Part shown: positions 1-10,522 of the stretch, one piece after another
How positions within the stretch are numbered: the first letter of the stretch is position 1
Layout: the number at the start of each line of letters is the position of its first letter
Program-made: the position numbers and the translations under genes
Notes under the pieces: generated by a model
Told to the model about the DNA's origin: nothing
The model's database searches: none
Seen by the model: only the letters and a program-made list of their open reading frames with translations
Source: Dipylidium caninum
Taxonomy: Eukaryota; Platyhelminthes; Cestoda; Cyclophyllidea; Dipylidiidae
Direction: 5' to 3'
DNA: 64,000 bases
Assembly (NCBI GenBank): GCA_017562135.1
Contig: QEYB01000981.1
Coordinates: forward strand, 310,001 to 374,000

Positions 1-117
1 CATTGCCTCGCAAGCCAATCAAACTACAGAAACCCGACATTGTTGTTAACTAGCCAATTCTCGGACCTTCATTGATTTTCCTCCGAATTTAGTTCTGGGT
101 AGCGGCGCTCTTCTCTT

Positions 118-342
118 CTATTCACCTTGAATGATAACTTCAGTCCCTTTCTGATAGACCATCTCACATATAAATCCTTCACTATATAAAATATAGACTG
201 CCTTGAGGGCTGCATCATGGCCTCTGTACTCTTCGTTTTTTACCCTTACGTCTGTCATGCATGGTTGTCCTGATCGCCGCTTAGGCAAATTTTCCCCCGT
301 TTCATTGCTATGAATGGCCCACTGAGCGTTCCTATTTTTCAT
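118..342 (-). CDS. Small hypothetical protein, 74 aa
   Basis: A complete ATG-to-stop reading frame on the minus strand that I do not recognise. The N-terminal half is basic and polar. The C-terminal half (from about residue 36, GHDAALKAVYILYSEGF) reads like a compact alpha/beta fold and ends in EVIIQGE. It has no signal peptide or membrane segment. It lies 325 bp upstream of the ZFAND4-like start codon and is transcribed away from it, so the two could share a bidirectional promoter. It could instead be the terminal exon of a longer minus-strand gene, or a chance frame in moderately AT-rich DNA. Its residue composition favours a real protein only weakly. Confidence 0.35.
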   Translation of the reverse strand: MKNRNAQWAIHSNETGENLPKRRSGQPCMTDVRVKNEEYRGHDAALKAVYILYSEGFICEMVYQKGTEVIIQGE

Positions 343-667
343 TGCTCTTATTACGCAATTTCAAACACATCGTCAGTTTTATTGATCTGGGCCAAGGTTT
401 TCTTAATATCCTTGTTAAAGATGACTATTTACCTGGTTACATACGAAATTCTTTTACTGCGCGTACGCTGCAGATAAATATTGCGCGAATCCGTCCTTAT
501 ATTCAACCTAGTTAAGTTATTGAAATTTTTGTGGACCACGGAGTACTTCGATATGAAATCGCGTAAAATCACTAATTATCCTGACAATATTGCTTTTCGT
601 TGTTATTACCTTCGCTTTACTTGCGGTTTTTTTCAGAACATGTCTATTATTCCTCACTAACGTTAGG
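343..667. promoter_or_regulatory. Intergenic stretch between divergent frames; acceptor-like site
   Basis: No coding sequence is seen. A strong polypyrimidine-AG (seven or more T, then CAG, ending at 636) lies 31 bp before the ZFAND4-like ATG at 668. This is what a 5'-UTR intron acceptor or a spliced-leader trans-splice acceptor would look like. No convincing TATA element is visible. Confidence 0.3.
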
Positions 668-3600
668 ATGGAACTTTTTATCGTAACATTAACGGGGACG
701 GCCTTTGAGCTCCGCGTCTCCCCTAATGATACAGTTATGTCAATCAAGTCAAAAATTCAGCGGTTTGAGGGTATGTTTGCGGCATTCATTCGTTTCATCC
801 TTGTTACTCTTGGCCTTCATTCTCTTCTTTCGGTTTCAGGCATTCCAGTTGGTCAGCAACATTTGATCTGGCAAGACGGTGAACTTTACGATCACCAATC
901 TCTTCGGGATTGCAGTATTCCTGGTGGAGCCACTTTGCGTCTAGTTTTGGGTATGCGCGGTGGTCCTATTAGTACCTACAAACCTCCACCGATTGCTGCG
1001 GCGACTGCGACGATCAAGTTTACTCCTACTGTTCATTTCGCGTCTTCCTCTCAAAAGGAAAGCGACCGAATCAATAGCACTGATGATCTTTCAACCCCTA
1101 TGTCTCAGTCGTCTCTGTTAAACGAAAACAATGTGGACTCAGATGGTCATAAGCAAATAACTCTTTACTTTGTTAGTGCTGGTGATAAATTGGAGTTCAT
1201 CCGACTTGTTGATCGGTAATCACGTCTAACATTTAAATTCTACCATTTCACGTTTTCAGTGTTTTTACCAATTTTCCATGTTAACAGCCGCCATCATGAA
1301 AGCATGTCTTCAAACGACCACTCGACCACTTCTCTTCTTGGTTCAGAGGAAACCCCTGAAGCTCCTCATTCAGCTAATAAGCCGCCTGCCTCGAGTAATC
1401 TCCTTTCAACGTCGGCTGCTGCTCAATCACTTCCCTACCTGCAAAGTGATGAGTCCGCCCTGACGTGTGAACGGTTGCCACAACTTGCTTCAACCATTTC
1501 TGAGCCCTCGGTTATGAAAGCGGCAGACACAATGAAGTCATCAGACTGTCAGGGCTCTTCACCTGCGAACACCGCCGTTATTACTGGGTATCTTTGCGCT
1601 GCTCATGGTCGCGATTCCAACCCTTATTTCTCGGACACCGACGATTGCCCCTCAGACTATGGCGGTGGTGCAGGCACTGCCTATTTCCTTCGTCCACCCT
1701 CCCCCGAGTGGGATAACCACGACCTCAGTTCTACGCCGCCTCCACCGCCGCCCACTTTTGATTTTCCCTTTTTCTCTGCCGTCAACGAGGCCGAAGATAA
1801 CGACAGTCTAGCAGATCTTGAGGATTGTCTGATTTATTATCGGTCGGGGGATGTGCTATTCGGTCCGTCCGCAACACGTAAGAGTTCTTCCACTTCCTTC
1901 CTCCGTGGTGGATGGAGGGGCGCATACGGCGATAGAGAATCACCCGTCATGACTCAAGCTAAGCTGGAAGAGTGTGAATCCTTGGCGGAGAAAGTGAGAC
2001 TCATAAAGGCACAACTTTTACAGAAGAAGGAAGAAAGAATGCAACGCCGAACTAGGCAGCAAAAGCTTGAAAACGTGCGCGACGAAAGTTCTGAACCTGG
2101 TACAGTGGATGGGAGGAAGTTACAATCATATGGTAAGTTTTATGTTCCTTAATGTACAGGCCTAGAAGTAGAAGACGAACAAAGCTGGCATACGCGCTTC
2201 CCTTGTATGAGAATGAGGGTTTACTTGATTTTGAGCGCCTCTTTTTCCCATCGAGATTTATGGCCATTCTCTTGCACCAACCCAATTATTAGTCCATATC
2301 TGTATAGTACGGCATTCTCCTCTGCTCCCATTTCGTGTATTATATAAATTTAATTTAAATGCGAAGTACATTTATTAACTACCAATACATCCTTACCCGC
2401 CGATTTTATGGGAAACGAATGATCCTTTGTGAGAAAGACATCTAATGCAAAGCTTCCTTTCGGACCTATTTTACTTCGCTCTTTGACAACTAATTTGGCT
2501 TTAAAACCTAATTGTTCGTCATGAAATGTTGTTTTAAATTGTGACGGTTTGACTGTTTTTTATTTGCGTAAAAGTGGACCTAACTGATTGGAGACTGTAG
2601 GTCAAATTGATCCTAGTCCTATGAGCTGCTTTTCTATGGCTTTTTCGCATCAAAAACAAGACCTAAATACCGCCAACAAAGTCGGGGATTTTCGAATGGA
2701 CGTGGTCTATATTTTACTGCTCAATGCATTTAGTCTCTCTGTGCTATCATTATACCTGTGGTCCATCTGAGAAACTTTGGCCACCCTTGCAATCTAAGAC
2801 TTTGTGTACTCTATATAAGGTCTCATGAAATTCACCTACTGTCCCACATCGGCTTCAAGCACCTTTCTACTTCCTCGTCACTGGACTGTTAAAATTGTCC
2901 TGTTCACCATAATTTGTATGTTTGAAAACCAGGCGTCTGGTAAGATCGCTTTAAATAAATTCAGAAATTTTCACTGCTCAGTCCACTCTTAACCTCTTCT
3001 TAATATTGTTTGCGCTTTTCGCTTCTTGTATGATTGTTAGATTGTCAGCTTAGACCGTTAATTTAATGCACACACATATCGTAAACTAGGCTGTCGCCAT
3101 GAAAGTGTGCTTTCTATTAGAGGTTGAAATTTGTTTATTTCTATATTTCTTAGCTATAGATTCTGCCCTTTTCCGTATTTTCTGCTATCTGTTTTAGGTT
3201 AAAGGGTCAGTTTTCAATGCATATTAACTCGTTCTACTAGCCCTTTGATCAATTTTGTCTATTACCTACCATTACATTCATTACCTGCTGCCGCGCAGCA
3301 ATATATACAGTGTTTTTATGTAAATGTATGAAAGGCCAAAGCCTAACTGAATTTCCACAAGGTGCATTAAAGCTTCAGCGTCAGCACATCGCTTCTTTTT
3401 GATGCTAATGGACTAAACACATGTGATTAATGCGTAGAGACGATGAGAAAGTTGCGTTTGATTTATCACATTTAAAGCCGTCCTGCTGCTTCATCGATAC
3501 TCACAGAATCCTACGATGGTGTGTAACGATACGTGTCTTCTTAATTTTGGTATATCTGTCGCATCACAATATTAGGGCATAGAATTATCCTTTGATGCTC

Positions 3601-6600
3601 AATTTCGAGCCGGGGATCGTCGTAAGGAGTTTCCTGGTTTTTCTTCCACTCTCTAATGATAGTAGCTTGCATAGAATGCACTTCTTTGACCGCCTGCATA
3701 CGCAAACTCATTCCTTTTTGTACTATTTTCCTATCTGTCCCGAGTAGGCGCAGAACCGGCACTCCCCTTGTTGTGCAAAGTCGGCGATTACGGTAGTCCG
3801 CACGTGCCAAGGATGCATTCCTTTGGCGGTCAATGTTTCAAGAAGGTGTCCCTCCGCCATCCACATACAGCAAACTCTGCAGTAGACCTACCAACAGCTA
3901 CTCTTGGGTCAAATTCCACACTTCCACGGACAATCTTCCGTCCAAAATCTCTGCAAACTCCGGCACCCCCAATGCTGGCGACTCCCTTCTGCTGCCTTCA
4001 AAGCGCTTCGTTTCGCGCTTTCTTGCTCCCGAGCGGTTGCGAGTCTCTTCACCCAACAAAACTGCCTCCGAGACTAATTTGGATGCTGCTCTCGTCATAC
4101 CCGGCTTTGCTGGTGCCAATAACGATGGTGACGTTCGCGCTGGCAGCAGTAGCAGCAACAATAGTTACTTCAGTCGGTTAGTTGCCCTTGTGCCATTTAA
4201 GCCATTTTGATAATTAACTTTTATAGCGTAATGATACTTTTGTTACAATCCTTGCCAATCCATTTGGTGTCATAATTCTAATAATTCGTCTATGTGGTCG
4301 CCATTTCCCCCACTACCGTTCCACATTTTCTGAACTTTATTTCTCGGCAAGAACTGTTACGACGTGACTGCACGCAGGAATGAACAGTTTGAGCCATTTG
4401 ACCTACATTCTAAGTCGTGTTTGCCCGATTATTGTTGGCCAAATAAAATCATTGGAGTTTGACTTGAATGTTTGTGCTTCATGATGGACACGCAGCATTA
4501 TTTGACTTGTGCTGTTGATATTCAATGTGACCGTCCTGTCCATTTCGCATTTAAGCGCCCTTTTCTCAGATCTTATTTAACACACTAATCTGACGCTGCC
4601 TTTATTTCAATTTTATTAGTTTAACGTTTTCGCACCTACTTAACCGTTCTTCCACTTTATGTAGACATTCAGTTTTCATGTTACGATCTCCCGAATCGAG
4701 TGGGCACCGTCTGCATTCATGCTGAGGTGCCTCCGGTGATGATTTATGTACTCCTAAATTTTTGTCTACTGCTGTGACTTACAGCACAGCATTTGATCTA
4801 CATGACTGTACCACAGCCACTTTATGTTGTGTTTTCGATGGCATCCATGACGCAGGCATTTTAAAATGACTCGGTCATTTGGAAAATCCTAGTTTTGGCC
4901 GCGGCCTCCGACAGCGACGTTTTGGGACTGTTCAAGCTCCGGATATCTCGAAAATTGGTAGCTCGGATCAACTCGTGGACTTCCTGCGCACGGGTAAGGA
5001 GGAAGCGGAAGGAGTGGGAACAGGTGTAGAGACGGAAACGGGCTCATCTCGTCCTCTACTCTTTCCACCCCTTCTTCGGGCGGCCGCCACCAACCTTGGA
5101 GAGCGCGATCGCTTGCTTAAACCCACCCCCGCAACCGCCGTTGCTGCCTCGCTGCTACGCGGACGCTCACCGACGATGAGGAAGACAGTGGCCGGCTGCT
5201 GTGACAGTGCGCCAACTACCAGTGCGGTTACTTTACCGCCCATTTCAAGCACTCCACGCGGGAACTTTACCCGGGCTGGATTAGGGAGTATGTGAAGTTT
5301 AAGCTAACTCTCCAATCTAATCGAGGATTGTTTTGGGCATTTCGGCCTGCGGGTTCCGACTTGCCGTTTTGCTTGTTTATTTATTATGCTATCAGTATTT
5401 GTGACGTCTTTGCATAATCATCTGAAGTCGACTCTCCGATTGGAAATAGGCAAACGTTTTAACATTTGTTTAGGAAAATGGAAAATTCGATTTGCTGTTG
5501 GAAAAGGTGGGTGAATTTAAGTATATTAGTACGAAGACCTTCCTCAAACAATCATATTTTGCATCGGCCGTACAAATTCCAGTAATTAGCATTAATACAC
5601 TTTCGAAGGAGACTTTAACATATTCTTGGCATAACCAATCATTTAAGTAATCGGTGTTATCACCTTAGGGCTTGAATTTTCGATGAATTCAGAATTCCAG
5701 TCGTAATAAAGTGGTAGGCTGATTATTTTAGTAAAATTAGTTGAGAGGTCGCTTGTGCACGAGCTCGCCAGGCCTAAGGACTTGGAACAACTGTTATCTA
5801 TTAACTCGACCTCCCTCAACTGTAACAGCATTTCGCCTTTATCTTCGACGCTCCACCTACAGCGTTTACTAAACCTGGAGGTAGACATTCACACTTTCTA
5901 ATTGTTTTCCCAACCGCTCTTCTCTAAATACTACACTGGTACTCTTGTCAACTTGGCAGTAGCAGGGACGTTTGACGAGAGCCATTAATGACAACTTTTT
6001 TTCAAGGTCATCCATTTCGAAGGGGTTGTTTTTTTGCTCGACATTCCACCGATTACTTGGGATGATTGCGCTCGTTTATACCCAAGCCTGTATTTCTTAA
6101 TCACCATCTGTAGGTGATCAAAACACCGAGCAGGCAACAGAAGACAAGCAACAATCGCAACCTCCGTTAGTAGCTTCGGCGTCATCTTCAAAGACGCGGA
6201 AGGACACCTCGGAGCCTCCCCGACGGTCGCCCAAACTGAAAGCGGATCGGTGCGCTAGTTGTAATCGCAAAACGGGTCTCGTTGATACCTACACCTGCAG
6301 GTCTGCACTTTCTTTTGCTCAATCCTTATGCGTTTAATTCTTCTCATCATTTCAAGTTCTTGCTCATAAATTTCGCTCTTTCAGTGCTTAAATTTAGGTG
6401 TCCGTTATTGTGGATATTGTCCCAGTGCTCGTTAATTCGTTTGAAGACAAATTCCACTTGAACTATGCTCTCGGAAGTCGAACATATTTAGAGTCTGCCA
6501 ATAGTTTTGTTTTGTCTCTCCCCTTCTCCGTCTTTCATGATCTCTGCGACGCATTCGTGCGTACCTGAAGGCTTCCAGGGAGTAACTATTGAGTGTAACA

Positions 6601-7121
6601 TTCCGCAGTTTTCCACTCTCCTCCTTGTGAAGTTGAGATGTCGAAATGACATGCAACGGTGTTGTTAGTGCGGTTAACCTAGCCAAAGCGTTTTTTGTGG
6701 TTCCAAGTTCATTTTTTAGTATTCTTTTAAAGTCCCGTCTTCAAAGCATGGCACGTATTCCATCTTTCTGCTTTGACCTGGCCTGGATCCTGTCGCGGAC
6801 CCCACATCAAGTGATGATTGTTGGACTCTGTTGCCTTCAAATCGTCACGTAAACAAATGCAAAAACTTTCAGTTCTACTGCACTTAGACAACTCGTGCAT
6901 ACATAGGCGCTCTTCGTAGACCCACAACTGCTTCGTTGGTCAGTGTTTTGTTAAACGGTGCTCTTTTTTCTCGAGCACCTTGCAGGTGCGAGCGCAACTT
7001 TTGCTCGAAGCACCGCTACGCGGAGCTGCATGCCTGTCCCTTCGACTACAAGGCGGACGCGAGACGCTACATCCGCGAGGCCAACCCCGTCGTGACCGCC
7101 GCCAAGCTGCCCAAAATATGA
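668..7121 (+). CDS. ZFAND4: ZFAND4-like protein (ubiquitin-like domain plus AN1 zinc finger), seven exons
   Basis: Proposed exons: 668-770, 840-1215, 1288-2132, about 3754-4176, 4893-5287, 6114-6300, 6986-7121. Phases agree at all junctions except into and through exon 4. Residues 1-77 form a ubiquitin-like fold with an [14 protein letters not shown] core and a terminal RGG. The central part is long, Ser/Pro-rich and probably disordered, with a charged coiled coil ([12 protein letters not shown]) at the end of exon 3. The last two exons make an AN1 zinc finger: CASC in exon 6, then [20 protein letters not shown] across the splice, supplying Cys/His ligands. UBL at the N terminus with AN1 at the C terminus is the ZFAND4 (ANUBL1) architecture. 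Family members are linked to ubiquitin and proteasome handling; the exact role here is unknown. The 5' half of exon 4 is open in one frame and the 3' half in another, so that exon is uncertain. Predicted length is about 820 aa against about 727 in human. Confidence 0.85.
2133..3753 (+). other. Intron 3 of the ZFAND4-like gene
   Basis: AT-rich, 1.6 kb, opening with a good GTAAGT donor. A minus-strand frame at 3541-3711 lies within it. An additional small exon cannot be excluded, because the phase leaving exon 3 does not match the frame used in the 3' half of exon 4. Confidence 0.4.
3541..3711 (-). CDS. Possible small ORF, 56 aa, antisense in a ZFAND4 intron
   Basis: An ATG-to-stop frame with balanced composition, rich in charged residues (for example [16 protein letters not shown]). 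I do not recognise it. It lies just before the proposed ZFAND4 exon 4 acceptor, on the opposite strand. It could be chance. Confidence 0.15.
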   Translation of the reverse strand: MSLRMQAVKEVHSMQATIIREWKKNQETPYDDPRLEIEHQRIILCPNIVMRQIYQN

Positions 7122-10100
7122 GCCGCGCGGGGATGCTGTCAGCGCACTTATTTTTGTTCGGTGTTTTATTTCTCCTTTCCCACTTAGAGCGTCCGCCCAG
7201 TTATCATTTATTTCCTTCCTTGGCCACTCACCCGCCCACCCACACCACCTTTCCTCTTCTCCCCCGCCCTCACCCTCCCCTCACGTTAATTTGTGTTCTT
7301 CTTACTTGTCTTATCACTCAAGAAAAGACCTTTTCACCCCTCCTCTTCTGCATAGATGTTGGTTGTGTGGATGCGACTTCCGTCCGCTCCTTTCTCCTGC
7401 TCCCCCCCACCCCCCTCGGCTGCCCATCTTTTGTTTTGATACGCACCTCACGCAGGCTGATGGTGCCCAAACGAGCCGGTAAATGTTAGTGGAAAGTAGA
7501 GTGACTTTATGTTGGCTCTCCCAACTCCCAAACCTCAATTGGCACGAGTTCACACCAAGGCTGTACTTGGTGATGCTGCTGCTGCTGCCGCTGGTGCTAC
7601 ATGCGGCTATGTGCCCATGGGGCAACGCGGAGTGCATTAGCCATGTGCGGAAGCGAGCACGCACGCACGCCCACACCCAGCTCGGTTGTGCGTATTTGTA
7701 CTACTACTACTGCTGCTGCTGCTCCCCTCAACCGCCCGGGTTGAATTTTATGGCTCCTGGACCATAGTATTTGTGAAATAGAAATAAGATGCCTATTTCC
7801 CTACCTGTCTCTTCTGCTCTCTCTCCCCCCTCATGCCTCCATTCTGGTTAGCCGCGTCTGGCTAGGCTGATTTGATTGCTGTTTAAATCTTTCATTATAA
7901 TCCATGTCAACTTGCAATGAGTGCCCGCGCCCCGAGTTGGCAGTGTCCTTTGAGAGGGAGAAACGTCACCGCTTGTCATCCTCATTCGCCCTTTTGCTAG
8001 CCTTTCTCGTATGCTCACAAAATGCATGTTTGTCTACTTCCACGTGCCATGGCATTCGTAATTCCTGGGGCAGTCGTAGGCGCGACAGCTCTTGGAACCT
8101 TTCCACTGTCCTATTTTCTGTCGAGTGCGGATGCCCTATCCAGTCCAAATGGGGGAATGAATCGTGGACCAGACCTCGGTTGGCTGTAGAGTGGCTCTCA
8201 GCGGTCCTCTTCCTTCAGCGTCTTTAAGTATGCGTGAAGGAGGTGCTGTGGAACTGCACTGCCCCTTTCATTCTGGGTTGACCCCTCATTTCCACGTCTT
8301 TACGTCAAGCCCCCTCACGTGTGACTTGGAGTAGGTGTTTGCACACACAAAAAACACAAATGTGTGGAAGCTACTAGAAACTCGGTAGAATTTGAATAGC
8401 GACAAGGCTTGCGTTTCGGCGGTTCCTTGTAGCCCCGCGCTGGGGTGGCGGAAGAATCTCAGACCCCCCCGATTCGCACGCCGCCCGCCGTTTTTCTTTT
8501 AATTCGCATCTGGATGGTCGATTTCTCGACGATGACCCGTGGCTGGTCCGTGACCAGGAAATCGTGGAGGCGGCGTCCTTGTTCTCCCTAATTTTGTCCT
8601 CCCCTAATTTTGTCCTCCCCCAGCGAACAACGCGACTAGTCCGGTGGGCCCGCACAAGTGTCTCATCGCCTGCCCCGGTGAGCCGCTGGGCACCCGACTT
8701 GCCGGTTCTATTCGCTCACCCAACGAGCCAAGTGCCGCCGCATCTCTCTCTGACTTTGGGCCTGCGGCCTACTTTTGCCCGCCTCTAAGGCCACATGGGG
8801 TCCGCGTCTTTCCTGAGTGATGTCTTCTCTTAGCGAAAAGCCTATGCAAGTGCGGTCCGAGAGGCCTCTTTCATCGAAATTGGGCGAATCGAGCCAGAGG
8901 CAATGAAAATAGCAGGTCGGAAACTAGGGGACGGGCATTGAATGTGGGTAGGAAAGAAGCACGGCCCTTCGCATTATTATATCTAATCAAGGTAATTTCC
9001 CTCGACGCCTACGATTTTCTGCCAACCATCGAGCGAGTCATATAGGCCTTTTCGGGGAAGAAATCCTTATTTGTCGGTTTATTAAACGAACAAAAGTCCA
9101 CTACGGTGCTATTTTGATTAATTGCCTCTGGTCGGAGAAATGTTGCGTTGTAGAGGAGTTGATTAATTTGTCAACAGTAAGTCATGCCTTATGTGGTCGT
9201 CGTCGTCGTCGTTACGGGGGATATTGCGCCGTACTGACTGGGCAATGCCGGTTTTTTTCTCCTCATAAGTCACTTTTCACACATGGCGTCGAGTGGATGC
9301 ACGAGGATGCGACTGCGTCGCTGCTGCGGTTTCGCTCGGTTGTATCGGAGGCAGGAGGAATGGCCGTGCGCTCCTCGGGCTGGCTCGGGGGCGTGTCCCG
9401 GCGGTGCATTCTCCTCCACCCGCTTGCTCGATCCTCTTAGACTGTCATACCAAAATCCACCTCCCGTGGCAAGCCGTGACTTAGTGTCGAAATGTCGGCA
9501 ATCGTCTGTTGCGTGGGAAGCAACGAGGGTGCCCACTTGCTTTTGAAGTGGTCGCACGCGGATGTTTTAACAGCCGTCCGGACGGCTACCTCCTATCTAG
9601 TCTAAAACCCCAGTTCACGAAAAGTTGTCTGTGCGTGTGTGGATCGGATTCCACGGTCGTCCTCCATTCATCCTCCTCGTTATCACTGGAATGCTGGTGG
9701 TCATAAGCGGGGCGCTTTGACGGTGCTCAAATCGCTAGAAGACAATTTTTGGAACCAACACCGAGCACTCTTTTTACCAGCGGTTCCATCTCCAAAGGCG
9801 TCAGCCATGTTTCCCGTGGCCTGCTGAGCTGCGCTACGCTTCAATTTGAAATGAGTAAAGAGAAGACTCTTTATATTTATAAATAAAACCATCGGACGCA
9901 AGTTGCAATGCATCTCTCTCTCTCTCTTTCTCCCTCTCTCAGTCGCACCTGACCAGAGGCTAAACAAAAACGCTGCTTGGCAACTCTGGAGTCTTTGTTT
10001 GTTGGGGAAGTGCTGCAAAAGCACCAAATCTTGATTCGGGCTAGTTCTCTCGGTGCACTGCATCAATAGGCATCTTGAGCACATAAAATGGACTCATTCC

Positions 10101-10183
10101 ATTGCCTAAGCGTGTTCTGTTTTCCTCTAAGACAAAGTGTGAAGACCCCTCGACGCAATGCCGTTGTGTTTGATGCGTGTGAA
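7122..10183. other. Gene-free stretch after the ZFAND4-like gene
   Basis: 7.1-8.3 kb is pyrimidine-rich on the plus strand, as expected for the 3' UTR and flank of the plus-strand gene. 8.4-9.7 kb is GC-rich with overlapping frames on both strands that match no family I know. A (CT)n tract sits at about 9913-9940. I see no supportable gene. Confidence 0.4.
9913..9940. repeat. (CT)n microsatellite
   Basis: Alternating CT units with minor interruptions. Confidence 0.8.
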
Positions 10184-10522
10184 CTAAAAGGCGTCCAAAT
10201 TTAACGCGTTCACCGGTTCCGCCCTACGTCTGACAGCACAGTCACTGTTCGGCAAGTTAAATGCGCCGTCTAACGAAGACAAAGGAGCACTAAATGCTCC
10301 AGTGAAGGTGCCTGCCGTCAAAACGGTGTCTCCGCGCCTTTCCTGTAATAACTTGGGCTTGTGGCTCTTCTGTCTTAATTGATTGCGGGACTCCGCGATG
10401 CCCTGATGGAAGACTGAAGAGAGAAACGATGGACCAGCGTTGGTAGGGTACTGCTGTCGAGTCAGAATCCTGTCAAGCATTAACATACTCCATATTGGCC
10501 TGCTTTCTGGTGAATTATTCAT
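10184..10522 (-). CDS. Hypothetical protein, 112 aa, or terminal exon
   Basis: A complete ATG-to-stop minus-strand frame. The part after about residue 36 is the most protein-like, with segments such as LLQERRGDTVLTAGTF and a C-terminal NALNLDAF. An excellent splice acceptor (CTCTCTTCAG) ends at 10414, inside the frame. The sequence may therefore be a phase-1 terminal exon, 10184-10413, of a longer minus-strand gene rather than a stand-alone gene. There is no signal peptide, membrane helix or recognisable domain. A plus-strand frame overlapping its 5' end and running to 10851 looks like chance. Confidence 0.35.
   Translation of the reverse strand: MNNSPESRPIWSMLMLDRILTRQQYPTNAGPSFLSSVFHQGIAESRNQLRQKSHKPKLLQERRGDTVLTAGTFTGAFSAPLSSLDGAFNLPNSDCAVRRRAEPVNALNLDAF

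Noticed and set aside
5643..5888. 81-codon minus-strand frame in a ZFAND4 intron
   Set aside because: It has an ATG and a plausible composition but no recognisable domain, and its length is expected by chance in AT-rich intron.
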